Shown: positions 39,553-48,209 of the stretch, one piece after another
Position numbering within the stretch: the first letter of the stretch is position 1
Layout of the letters: each line of letters opens with the position of its first letter
Assembly (NCBI GenBank): GCA_027065125.1
Contig: JAMOOV010000050.1
Coordinates: 1-55,305, forward strand
Length of the DNA stretch: 55,305 nt
Origin: Campylobacterales bacterium
Lineage (GTDB): Bacteria > Campylobacterota > Campylobacteria > Campylobacterales > JALSKU01
Reading direction: 5' to 3'
Translations under genes and position numbers: made by a program
The notes under the pieces: generated by a model
What the model saw: the letters and a program-made list of their open reading frames with translations, nothing else
Databases searched by the model: none
Told to the model about the DNA's origin: nothing

Positions 39553-40366
39553 GCTTGCAAAAAATTATGGATTTTGTTTTGGAGTAAAAAGAGCTATTAA
39601 AATGGCGGAAGAGTCTCCAAATAGTACAACAATTGGTCCGTTGATACATAATAACGAAGAGATAAATAGACTTAAAACATCTTTTAATGTGGATAATGTA
39701 AATAATTTTTCTGAAGTAAAAAATATAAAAAAAGCGATTATTAGAACCCATGGTATTACAAAAGATAATTTAAAAGAGTTAAAAGAGAGAAATATTGATA
39801 TAATAGATGCAACTTGTCCATTTGTTTCAAAACCTCAAAAAATTTGTGAAGAGATGAGCGAAAAAGGGTATCAGATAATAATTTTCGGAGATATAAATCA
39901 TCCTGAGGTCAAAGGAGTGATGAGCTATGCTAAAGATGGTGCTATCGTAGCATTAACACCTAAAGAGCTTGAGGATAAAAAAATTAAGCATAAAGTTGCC
40001 ATTATAGCTCAAACAACAAGAAAATTTTCAGAGTATATTGATATAGTCAATTATATAATGCCAAGATGTAAAGAGATTAGAGTTTTTAATACTATTTGCA
40101 ATGCAACTTTTGAAAATCAAGAAGCTGTTAGAGAGTTATCTTCAGAGTGTGATATTATGATTATAGTAGGAGGCAAAAATTCATCCAATACAAAGCAACT
40201 TTATACTATATCGAAAACAAATTGCACAGATAGTTATCTTATAGAAAACGAAAAAGAGCTTGAAAAAAAATGGTTTGAAAATAAAAAAGTTTGCGGTATA
40301 AGTGCTGGAGCTTCGACTCCTGATTGGATTATTCAAAAAGTTATGAGGAAAATAAAAGAATTTTAA
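39542..40366 (+). CDS. ispH: 4-hydroxy-3-methylbut-2-enyl diphosphate reductase
   Basis: A 274-residue [4Fe-4S] enzyme. The three cluster cysteines are in GFCFGVKRA (about residue 12), DATCPFV (about 96) and [14 protein letters not shown] (about 188), together with the HNNEEINRL and RTHGI substrate blocks and [10 protein letters not shown]-like segment ([12 protein letters not shown]). It makes isopentenyl and dimethylallyl diphosphate in the non-mevalonate pathway. The start is a TTG inside the 3' end of aroA (11-base overlap). The rpsA promoter begins right after its stop. Confidence 0.95.
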   Translation: MEIRLAKNYGFCFGVKRAIKMAEESPNSTTIGPLIHNNEEINRLKTSFNVDNVNNFSEVKNIKKAIIRTHGITKDNLKELKERNIDIIDATCPFVSKPQKICEEMSEKGYQIIIFGDINHPEVKGVMSYAKDGAIVALTPKELEDKKIKHKVAIIAQTTRKFSEYIDIVNYIMPRCKEIRVFNTICNATFENQEAVRELSSECDIMIIVGGKNSSNTKQLYTISKTNCTDSYLIENEKELEKKWFENKKVCGISAGASTPDWIIQKVMRKIKEF

Positions 40367-40369
40367 TGC

Positions 40370-40375
40370 TATAAT
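40370..40375 (+). promoter_or_regulatory. Candidate -10 box for rpsA
   Basis: TATAAT at 40370-40375 in ATGCTATAATAAAACG, with TG preceding, an extended -10. It sits 4 bases after the ispH stop and gives a leader of about 108 bases before the rpsA ATG. Confidence 0.55.
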
Positions 40376-40424
40376 AAAACGAATGTGTCAATTTAATAGT
40401 TTGTATTTATAAAAAGTTTTGTAC

Positions 40425-40446
40425 TAAGAGATAGAATTATCTCTTA
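40425..40446 (+). promoter_or_regulatory. Hairpin in the rpsA leader
   Basis: TAAGAGATA (40425-40433) and TATCTCTTA (40438-40446) form a perfect 9-bp stem with a GAAT loop. A second short stem (GCTTT/AAAGC) follows at about 40454-40466. The leader may be the site of S1 autoregulation, which is known in E. coli though with different sequence. Confidence 0.5.
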
Positions 40447-40489
40447 TTTCAGGGCTTTTAAAAAGCTAAATTTTATATAAGGAAGTGTA

Positions 40490-42175
40490 ATGGCAGAGGT
40501 GAACAAGAAAGTTCTATCAAATCAAGAGGTAAGTGAAAATGAAGAGCATGTTGAAGATTTTGCAACAATGCTTGAAGAGTCTTTTAAAAAAGAGACAAGT
40601 GGTGAAAATATTGTTGAGGGTGTTATTGTTGAAATCAATGACAATATAGCTCTTGTCGATGTTGGTAAGAAAAGCGAAGGTGTACTAAATATTTCTGAAA
40701 TTACCGATAGTGAAGGTAATGTAAAATATACTGTCGGAGATAAAATCAAAGTTATTATTACAGGTTTTAGAAATGAAAGACCAAGTGTTTCTCACAGAAA
40801 AGCTCTTAAAAAAGAGAAAGTTAAAGAGTTTATTGAAAATTATAACGAAGAGAGTGAAATTGTAGTAGACGGTAAAGTCGTGGGCAAAAATAGAGGTGGA
40901 TTTATAGTTGAAAATGATGAAGCTATAGAGTTCTTTTTACCAAGATCTCAAGCTGCTTATAGAGATGTAAATGCACTTGTAGGCAAGAGAATAAAAGCTA
41001 AAATTATAAAAGTAGATAAAGATAGTGAATCAATTATTATTTCAAGAAAAAAATTTCTTGATGATGAAAGAAAGAAGAAAAGAGAGTTGATCGAAAAACT
41101 TCTTGAAAATGATGAGATAGTAGAGGGTGTAATCAAAAAGATAACTACATACGGAATGTTCGTTGATATCGGTGGAGTTGACGGTCTTGTTCACTATAGT
41201 GAAATAAGCTATAAAGGTCCGGTTAATCCTGCAAACCTATACAAAGAGGGAGAGACCGTAGCGGTTAAAGCTATCAAATATGATAAAGAAAAAAGACATT
41301 TATCGCTATCTATTAAAGCTGTACAAGAGGATCCTTGGGAAGGCATCAAAGATCAACTTGAAGTAGGTGATGTTATTAAAGTTGCCGTAAGCAATATAGA
41401 ACCTTATGGTGTATTTGTTGATATTGGTAACGATATAGAAGGATTTTTGCATATTAGTGAAATATCTTGGGATAAAAATATAAAAAATCCCAAAGAGTAT
41501 GTTGAGATGGGTGAAGAGCTTGATGTTGAAGTTATAGAGATAGATACTGAAAGCAGAAGACTTAGAGTCAGTCTTAAAAATCTTAAACCTAAGCCTTTTG
41601 AAGAGTTTTTACAAAAATATAAAGCAGGTGATGTCGTAAAAGGTGTTATTACAACTATCACAAACTTCGGAGCATTTGTTAAAATTGATGGAGTTGAAGG
41701 TTTGCTTCATAATGAAGATACTTCATGGAATAGAAATGATAAGTGTAAAGATTTATATGAAGTAGGACAAGAGATAGAAGTTAAGATTACAAAAATAGAT
41801 AGAGAAAACGAAAAGATATCTCTAAGTGTTAAAGAATTGCTTGAAAATCCTGTACAGCAGTATGCCAAATCTCATAAAGTTGGAGAGATTATTGAGGGTG
41901 TCGTTAGAGATATAAAAGATTTTGGTGTTTTTGTGGAACTTGATGATAATGTAGATGCTCTTATAAGAAAAGAGGATCTTGGAGAATTAAATCTTGAAGA
42001 TATAAAAGTTGGTGACAAAATAGAATCTGTTATTGATTTTATAGATGGACATAGAAATAGAATTAGACTTTCAGTTAGAAAATTGGCTAAGATGAAAGAA
42101 AAAGCTATGCTTAATGAGATCAATAAAGATGACAAAATGACACTTGGAGATATATTGCAAGATCAATTAAAATAG
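40490..42175 (+). CDS. rpsA: 30S ribosomal protein S1
   Basis: A 561-residue protein with six S1 (OB-fold) domains in series, seen as repeated G-x-I-V-E-x-I/T-x-x-G-x-F/A-V-x-x-x-x-x-G-L/F-L/I-H/N units: near residues 40, 120, 205, 290, 375 and 460. S1 helps load mRNA on the 30S subunit. It follows its own promoter and a hairpin-bearing leader, with an AAGGAAG ribosome site. A small membrane protein gene begins 2 bases after its stop. Confidence 0.97.
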   Translation: MAEVNKKVLSNQEVSENEEHVEDFATMLEESFKKETSGENIVEGVIVEINDNIALVDVGKKSEGVLNISEITDSEGNVKYTVGDKIKVIITGFRNERPSVSHRKALKKEKVKEFIENYNEESEIVVDGKVVGKNRGGFIVENDEAIEFFLPRSQAAYRDVNALVGKRIKAKIIKVDKDSESIIISRKKFLDDERKKKRELIEKLLENDEIVEGVIKKITTYGMFVDIGGVDGLVHYSEISYKGPVNPANLYKEGETVAVKAIKYDKEKRHLSLSIKAVQEDPWEGIKDQLEVGDVIKVAVSNIEPYGVFVDIGNDIEGFLHISEISWDKNIKNPKEYVEMGEELDVEVIEIDTESRRLRVSLKNLKPKPFEEFLQKYKAGDVVKGVITTITNFGAFVKIDGVEGLLHNEDTSWNRNDKCKDLYEVGQEIEVKITKIDRENEKISLSVKELLENPVQQYAKSHKVGEIIEGVVRDIKDFGVFVELDDNVDALIRKEDLGELNLEDIKVGDKIESVIDFIDGHRNRIRLSVRKLAKMKEKAMLNEINKDDKMTLGDILQDQLK

Positions 42176-42177
42176 AT

Positions 42178-42669
42178 ATGCAAAAAAAGGTATTATTTTC
42201 TATTTTTTCACTATTGTTGCTATGTGTTGTTGCTTTATTGGTTTTGCTGATAAACGGTACAGATAGTACACCAAACAAATATATACCAAATAAAAATAGT
42301 GCTAAAAATGAAAATAATACCAAAAAAACAACTATTAATTGGGCGAAAAAATTATCCATATATAAAAAAAGTAATTATTTATTGCCGGTTACGGATCTTT
42401 ATATTAAAGTTAAATGCAAAAATATAATCAAAAAAAGCATTCAAAAAAAAGAGAAGTTGTTTAACTTAAGTATTCACAAGCTTAATAATTATTCTCTTTT
42501 TTGTATTTTGCGAATTTTAGAAGATGGAAATATTCCTTTTGTCATAGAGAATAGTTATGAGAATTCTAAAATATATATAAATGTTAAAAAAGAGAGTGAG
42601 CTGAGTGATATTTCAAAAAAACTCAAACAGTATAATATCGATTTTACAATCAAAACTGTTGAGAAATAA
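42178..42669 (+). CDS. Small membrane-anchored protein, function unknown
   Basis: A 163-residue protein. One N-terminal membrane helix (VLFSIFSLLLLCVVALLVLLI) is followed by a Lys/Asn-rich linker (about 30-55) and a soluble, basic domain of about 105 residues. The C-terminal half (GNIPFVIENSYENSKIYINVKK, LSDISKKLKQYNIDFTIKTV) has the strand-helix-strand feel of SPOR-like domains, but no diagnostic residues allow a firm call. From memory, a small unknown gene sits here between rpsA and serA in C. jejuni also. It starts 2 bases after rpsA. Confidence 0.7.
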   Translation: MQKKVLFSIFSLLLLCVVALLVLLINGTDSTPNKYIPNKNSAKNENNTKKTTINWAKKLSIYKKSNYLLPVTDLYIKVKCKNIIKKSIQKKEKLFNLSIHKLNNYSLFCILRILEDGNIPFVIENSYENSKIYINVKKESELSDISKKLKQYNIDFTIKTVEK

Positions 42670-42690
42670 TTTATATTAAAGGGTTTAGAT

Positions 42691-44277
42691 ATGAATGTAA
42701 AAAAAATTATAGTTTGTGATACTATACACGAAAAGGGAATAAAGCAATTAGAAAATGAAGAGGATATAGAGGTATTTAATGCCGCATCTTTGCCAAAAGA
42801 TGAACTTTTGGCTCATCTTGGAGAGTATGATATAGCTATAACGAGAAGTTCAACTCCTGTTAACTCTGCATTTTTGGAAAATGCAACAAATTTAAAAGCT
42901 ATAGTTAGAGCCGGTGTTGGAGTTGATAATGTAGATATGGAGGGGTGCAGTAAAAGAGGTATTATTGTTATGAATGTACCTACGGCTAATACTATAGCTG
43001 CTGTAGAAATGACAATGGCTCATCTTTTGGCAACTGCGAGATCTTTTCCGAATGCAAATAACCATTTAAAACTTGATAGAATATGGAAAAGAGAAAAGTG
43101 GTACGGAGTAGAGCTTTTTGAGAAAAAACTTGGTATTATCGGATTTGGTAATATAGGTAGTAGAGTGGGTATTAGAGCTAAAGCTTTCGGTATGGAAGTT
43201 ATAACCTACGATCCCTATATAGATCCTAAAAAAGCTATAGATTTGGGTGTAAAATATACCGAAAATTTTGATGATATTTTATCTTGTGATTTTATAACCA
43301 TCCATACACCTAAAAATAAAGAAACCATAGATATGATATCTTTTGAAGAGATAAAAAAGATGAAAGACGGTGTGAGACTTGTAAATTGTGCAAGAGGCGG
43401 TCTTTATAATGAAGATGCTTTGTATGATGGATTGAAGAGTGGGAAAATAGCTTATGCAGGTATTGATGTTTTTATAAAAGAACCGGCTATTGACAATAAG
43501 CTTCTTGATCTTGAAAATATCTCGGCTACTCCGCATCTTGGAGCAAATACTTATGAATCTCAACAAAAAATAGCCACTCAGGCGGCTTCTCAAGCTATTA
43601 GTGCGGCAAGAGGAAGTAGTTATCCTAATGCTTTAAATTTACCTATAGATGAGAGTAAAATGCCTTCTTTTGTTAAGCCTTATCTTGAGCTTATTCAAAA
43701 AATGGGTTCATTTGCTGCACAAGTCAATAAATCTTCTGTTTTGACTATAAAAATTGTAGCGGAGGGTGAAATAGCCAAATTTTTAGATTCGCTATTGACA
43801 TTTGCGATAGTTGGAGCTTTAAGAGAGTCAATGGGAGAGCAGGTAAATTATGTGAATGCAGAGTTTATTGCTAAAGAAAAAGATGTAAAAATGATAACTG
43901 AAATTTCTACTTCTAATAGTGCTTTTAAAAATAGAATAGATATGTATCTGACAACTTCAAAAGGTACTACTAAAATACGAGGAACGGTATTTGGAGATGA
44001 TGTTCAAAGAATTGTGAAGATAGATGAATTTAATTTGGATATAGAACCGAAAGGTAAAATGATAATCTTTAAAAATACTGATATTCCGGGAGTTATTGGA
44101 GAGCTTGGTACCATTTTGGCTAAACATGGTGTCAATATAGCAGATTTTAGGCTTGGAAGAGACAATAAAAATCATGCTTTGGCTGTTATTTTAGTTGATA
44201 ACAATATATCTAAAAAGATTATACAAGATCTTTCAAAGCTCGATGCATGCATAAGTGTAGCTTATGTTGTATTATAG
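42691..44277 (+). CDS. serA: D-3-phosphoglycerate dehydrogenase
   Basis: A 528-residue long-form enzyme. The substrate domain includes RAGVGVDNVD and the NAD-binding Rossmann domain GIIGFGNIGSRVG near residues 146-158, then the catalytic set Arg (NCARGG), Glu, and His (TPHLGANTYE). An intervening domain and a C-terminal ACT domain (PGVIGELGTILAKHGVNIADF) follow, which usually gives serine feedback control. It oxidises 3-phosphoglycerate in the first step of serine synthesis. An AAAGGG ribosome site precedes the ATG. Confidence 0.96.
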   Translation: MNVKKIIVCDTIHEKGIKQLENEEDIEVFNAASLPKDELLAHLGEYDIAITRSSTPVNSAFLENATNLKAIVRAGVGVDNVDMEGCSKRGIIVMNVPTANTIAAVEMTMAHLLATARSFPNANNHLKLDRIWKREKWYGVELFEKKLGIIGFGNIGSRVGIRAKAFGMEVITYDPYIDPKKAIDLGVKYTENFDDILSCDFITIHTPKNKETIDMISFEEIKKMKDGVRLVNCARGGLYNEDALYDGLKSGKIAYAGIDVFIKEPAIDNKLLDLENISATPHLGANTYESQQKIATQAASQAISAARGSSYPNALNLPIDESKMPSFVKPYLELIQKMGSFAAQVNKSSVLTIKIVAEGEIAKFLDSLLTFAIVGALRESMGEQVNYVNAEFIAKEKDVKMITEISTSNSAFKNRIDMYLTTSKGTTKIRGTVFGDDVQRIVKIDEFNLDIEPKGKMIIFKNTDIPGVIGELGTILAKHGVNIADFRLGRDNKNHALAVILVDNNISKKIIQDLSKLDACISVAYVVL

Positions 44278-44316
44278 AAATCATTATATCAATAATATGT
44301 ATAAAATTTATTATTC

Positions 44317-44339
44317 ATTAAGTTGCAACTTAATATAAT
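44317..44339 (+). promoter_or_regulatory. Palindromic operator overlapping the -10 box of the efflux operon
   Basis: ATTAAGTTGCAACTTAAT (44317-44334) is a perfect 18-bp palindrome. Its last base is the first of a TATAAT hexamer (44334-44339), so it fills the spacer of the promoter for the TolC-adaptor-RND operon. The shape (AGTTGCAACT core) resembles sites bound by MarR/TetR-type repressors. No regulator gene is beside it. Confidence 0.65.
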
Positions 44340-44360
44340 TGTGCTTTTAAAGGAGTAATA

Positions 44361-45776
44361 ATGAGAATTATTTTCGTTTTCCTTTTCGCGATCTCATTTC
44401 TGTTTGCCGGAAGGCAAAATTTGACACTTAACGAGGCTATATCTTTATTGAAAAAAAATAGTAGCAATATAAAAATTGCCAAATTTAATGAGAAGGTAGC
44501 ACTCTTTAAGAGAAAAATCGCAAAAAGTTACAACTATGGAAATTTGGACTATATGCTTAATGCGATAAGAAGCAATGATGCGGGAAATGTTTTTGGATTT
44601 AAACTTCAAAGCAGAGAGGCGGCATTTAGGGATTTTGGTTTTAGTGATTTTTTAGGAGGTGTGGGACAAGCACTAAACATGTCGCCTAATTTCACTACTT
44701 TTAAAGGCATGATGACAAATCCCGCTATGGCTAATCAACTTTTAGATACCCAGCCGCATGATTTGAATTACCCCGGATATAGAAACCATTTTCAAAATAA
44801 ATTGACATATAAAGTGCCTCTTTTTACCGGTTATAAATTGACTCAGTATGAAGTTATCATGAAAGATATGCAAAAACTTTCAAAGCTTGATACGAAAAAG
44901 ATAATCAATGAAGAGATATATCAGACAAAAAAGACATTTTACAATATTTCTCTTGTTGAAAACTATATCAAAAACTTAAAAAAACTTAAAAACAATATAG
45001 ATAAACTTGAAGATATCATCAGAGCCTTTAAAAAAGAGGGATATGCTAAAGATACGGATATTTTTGAAGTGGAGGCAAAAAAAGCAAGTGTGCTTAGCTA
45101 TCTAAATCAAGCAAAACTCAATAGAGACTTAGCTTATCAATATCTTGAGTTTTTAATAGGTGTAAAAGAAATTGATTCTATTTCACATACGAATGAGTTG
45201 GCACCACTTCCTGAAAAAACTATAGATCAGATGGTCGAAGAGTGTATAGACTTAAAAAGAGCGAAAATGGGATATAAGATCACTAAAGAGAATATCAAAC
45301 TTAAAAAAAGTGCATATTACCCTATGATAGGTGCTTTTGGAGAGTATTCTACGGCTGATGATAAACCTTTTAACGATTTTACCAAACACGACAGTGTTAC
45401 ATTTGGTGCTCAGCTGAAATGGAATCTCTTTGACGGAGGCAAAAAATCGGCAGAGCTTCAAGAGGCAAAGATAGAGCATATGAAAATGGCGGAAAAGCTG
45501 AGCCTTGCAAAAAGAGGATTGGCTTTAAAAATTAGACAGATTATCACCGAGGTAAAAAGTAAAGATTTTGATGTTAAAGCAAAGCAAAAAGAGTTTGAAT
45601 TTACCAAGAAAGTTTTTGAGCAGTTTGAGGGAAAGTATAAAGAGGGGCTTGAGAAGATCAGCGATGTTCTTATAAAGCATTCAGAGGAGATCAAAGCCCT
45701 TTTGGAGCTTTTGAAAGTTAAAACAGCAAGAAATCAAAAAGTATTCGAATTAGAAAGTTTATTGGAGGAGAGATAA
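44361..45776 (+). CDS. TolC-family outer-membrane efflux protein
   Basis: A 471-residue protein with a signal peptide (MRIIFVFLFAISFLFA) and the duplicated coiled-coil layout of TolC-like channels: LTLNEAISLLKKNSSNIKIA at the start of repeat one and YPMIGAFGEYS plus LKWNLFDGGKKSAEL opening repeat two, with long helices around 185-250 and 370-450. It should form the outer-membrane duct of the efflux pump encoded next. An insert near residues 70-125 (DAGNVFGFKLQSREA and the following Met/Asn-rich part) is typical of Campylobacterota members. AAAGGAG precedes the ATG. Confidence 0.88.
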   Translation: MRIIFVFLFAISFLFAGRQNLTLNEAISLLKKNSSNIKIAKFNEKVALFKRKIAKSYNYGNLDYMLNAIRSNDAGNVFGFKLQSREAAFRDFGFSDFLGGVGQALNMSPNFTTFKGMMTNPAMANQLLDTQPHDLNYPGYRNHFQNKLTYKVPLFTGYKLTQYEVIMKDMQKLSKLDTKKIINEEIYQTKKTFYNISLVENYIKNLKKLKNNIDKLEDIIRAFKKEGYAKDTDIFEVEAKKASVLSYLNQAKLNRDLAYQYLEFLIGVKEIDSISHTNELAPLPEKTIDQMVEECIDLKRAKMGYKITKENIKLKKSAYYPMIGAFGEYSTADDKPFNDFTKHDSVTFGAQLKWNLFDGGKKSAELQEAKIEHMKMAEKLSLAKRGLALKIRQIITEVKSKDFDVKAKQKEFEFTKKVFEQFEGKYKEGLEKISDVLIKHSEEIKALLELLKVKTARNQKVFELESLLEER

Positions 45777-45777
45777 A

Positions 45778-46572
45778 ATGAAAAAGGTATTGATTCTGTT
45801 TTTTGCCGTTATAGTGACGGCATTTTCATCAAATCTGAAGCTTTCCGGTACGGTGATTAGCGATGATACTAAAATGATAGCAAGTAGATTTATGGGTTTT
45901 GTGAAAAATGTTTATGTCGATGAGGGTGATTTTGTAAAAAAGGGAAAACTTTTGTATGTTATCGACTCCAAAGAGATAGATCTTGCCAAATCTCAAGTGG
46001 AGCTTGCCATATCTCAAGCAAGACTTGCTGTGCAGATGAATCAAAATATGTACAATAATGTCCACATGAATTATGAAAGATATAAAAGACTCTATAAAAA
46101 AGGTTATGTTTCAAAATATGATCTTGAAAATATGCAGTTAATGGAAAAAAACACAAAAGATATGGTTTCAATTTCAAAAAAGCAGTTGGCTCAAGCAAAG
46201 GCCAAACTAAAAGAGGTTATGCACCAATATGAATATTTAAAGTTAAAAGCCCCCAATGACGGAGTTATTATACAAAAAAATATAAAAGTGGGACAGATAG
46301 CCATACCCGGAATGCCGGCACTTATTTTAACTTCGTTAAATGATTTGAAAGTTGTGGTTCAAATAGGCGAAAGCAATTTGAAAGATATAAAAATAGGTAA
46401 AAAAGTTAGCATAAACATACCCTCTATCGGATTTCAAAGTATTGGAAAAATATCCTCCATCATTCCCGCTTCTAATCCTATGACACATAAATTTAAGGTA
46501 AAAATATCCTTTAAAAAAGATAGCTCTAAAATGATAATTCCCGGAATGTATGCTGAGATAAGCATCAAATAG
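45778..46572 (+). CDS. RND periplasmic adaptor (membrane fusion) protein
   Basis: A 264-residue protein, at the short end for the family. A signal peptide (MKKVLILFFAVIVTAFSS) is followed by a lipoyl half-motif (GFVKNVYVDEGDFVKKGKLLYVID), a helical hairpin (about 70-135), the second lipoyl half (LKAPNDGVIIQKNIKVGQIA) and a beta-barrel domain ending near PGMYAEISIK. It should bridge the TolC-like channel and the RND permease. It starts 1 base after the TolC-like gene and 8 bases before the first permease gene. Confidence 0.88.
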   Translation: MKKVLILFFAVIVTAFSSNLKLSGTVISDDTKMIASRFMGFVKNVYVDEGDFVKKGKLLYVIDSKEIDLAKSQVELAISQARLAVQMNQNMYNNVHMNYERYKRLYKKGYVSKYDLENMQLMEKNTKDMVSISKKQLAQAKAKLKEVMHQYEYLKLKAPNDGVIIQKNIKVGQIAIPGMPALILTSLNDLKVVVQIGESNLKDIKIGKKVSINIPSIGFQSIGKISSIIPASNPMTHKFKVKISFKKDSSKMIIPGMYAEISIK

Positions 46573-46580
46573 GGGGCGGT

Positions 46581-48209
46581 ATGGAAAAAAAGTTAAACTA
46601 TAAACCAAAAGATTATGCGGGAAAGTTGGCGATTTCGTTTTTGCATAGTCCTTTGACGGCTCTTTTGGCTGTTTTTGTATTGGCTATCGGATATCTCGCT
46701 TTAGAGATAATGCCAAGAGAGGAGGATCCTCAGATAGCTATAAGCGGCGGAGCTATCATCGTGCCGATGCCCGGAGCTACTCCCAAAGAGATAGAAAATG
46801 TAATAGTAAAGCCTTTAGAGAGAAGAATTAGGGAGATTGCCGGAGTTGAGCATATATATGGTATGGCGATGCATAATGTAGGTATCGTAAATGTTCAGTA
46901 TTATATAGGTCAAGATAGACAGATATCCAATCTAAAGCTTTATGACAAAGTTATGCAACATATGGATGAGATGCCTAAGAATGCTATGCATCCCATAGTA
47001 AAACCTTTCGATATAGATATTGACATACCGATACTATCTTTTGCTTTTTATAAAAAAGATAAAAAATTGAGCGATGCGAAACTATTTAAAATAGTTAAAG
47101 ATATACAGTATCAAATAAACGGTATAAAAAATGTTTCAAAAACGGAACTAAAAGGTGCCCATAAGAGGCAGTTTAATATATTGGTCGATATAAATAAGCT
47201 AAAAGGATACCACATATCTCTCGGGCAAATTATGCAAGCTGTCAGTTCAATAGCAAAAGAGGTTCCGGAGGTTAAAAACAGAACTAAAGATAATAAGATA
47301 GTCATATTTGGTATTCCAAATGCCATAGAAAGTGTAAAAGATGTCAAAAATATAATGGTAGCAAATTATATGAACTCCCCGATATATATAAAAGACATTG
47401 CAACGGTGGAGGATGGTATCGATATACAAAATTTTAAAAGCACTACCGTATGGAGTAAAGATATAAAAGATGATGTAGTGCAATTTACTTTAACGATAGC
47501 AAAATTAAAAGGAACAAATGCCGTTTTTGTTGCAAATGATGTCTTAGCTAAGATAAAAGAGTTAAAGCCTATGCTTGAAAAAGAGGGGATAGGGTATGTT
47601 TTGACAAGAAATTATGGTAAAAGAGCCGATGATGCCGTTAATGAGCTTGTAGATCACATTCTTATCACTATCGGTGTTATTGCCATAATGCTTGTATTTT
47701 TTCTCGGACTCAGAGAGGCTGCTATCGTCACATTTACGGTTCCGGCTATTTTGGCAATAACACTCTTTATAGCCTATATCACAGGGCAAACCATAAACCG
47801 TATCACACTTTTTGCATTTTTGCTCTCTATGGGACTTTTGGTTGATGCGGCGATTATAGTGATAGAAAATATCCATAGACATCTACATTCGCACGATGCT
47901 GTAGATAAAGATATGGATGAGATACTTATAGAGGCGACGGATGAGATAGGATCTCCTACCAATATTGCCACACTTGCAATCATACTTACAATGATACCTA
48001 TGGCTTTTGTCGGAGGCATGATGGGAGAATTTATGAAGCCGATACCTCAAAATGTCCCCGTAGCTTTGATAGCTTCTTTGTTTATAGCATATATATTTAC
48101 ACCATATCTTTCAAGATTGTTGCTTAAAAAACCAAAGATGCACCATCATAACCATTTTCAAAAGAAAAAACATGACAAAAAGCTCTCTTGTGAAGGGGGT
48201 GAGAAATGA
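46581..48209 (+). CDS. RND efflux permease, N-terminal half
   Basis: A 542-residue protein equal to the first half of an AcrB-like permease: helix 1 (SPLTALLAVFVLAIGYLAL), a porter domain (about 45-345) and helices 2-6 (VLITIGVIAIMLVFFLGL, AAIVTFTVPAILAITLFIA, LFAFLLSMGLLVDAAIIVIEN, ATLAIILTMIPMAFVGG, VALIASLFIAYIFTPYL). It ends in a His/Lys-rich cytoplasmic tail (KMHHHNHFQKKKHDKK), perhaps metal-binding. In helix 4 the AcrB pair D407-D408 reads D-A. The second half is a separate gene overlapping by 4 bases. Confidence 0.9.
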   Translation: MEKKLNYKPKDYAGKLAISFLHSPLTALLAVFVLAIGYLALEIMPREEDPQIAISGGAIIVPMPGATPKEIENVIVKPLERRIREIAGVEHIYGMAMHNVGIVNVQYYIGQDRQISNLKLYDKVMQHMDEMPKNAMHPIVKPFDIDIDIPILSFAFYKKDKKLSDAKLFKIVKDIQYQINGIKNVSKTELKGAHKRQFNILVDINKLKGYHISLGQIMQAVSSIAKEVPEVKNRTKDNKIVIFGIPNAIESVKDVKNIMVANYMNSPIYIKDIATVEDGIDIQNFKSTTVWSKDIKDDVVQFTLTIAKLKGTNAVFVANDVLAKIKELKPMLEKEGIGYVLTRNYGKRADDAVNELVDHILITIGVIAIMLVFFLGLREAAIVTFTVPAILAITLFIAYITGQTINRITLFAFLLSMGLLVDAAIIVIENIHRHLHSHDAVDKDMDEILIEATDEIGSPTNIATLAIILTMIPMAFVGGMMGEFMKPIPQNVPVALIASLFIAYIFTPYLSRLLLKKPKMHHHNHFQKKKHDKKLSCEGGEK

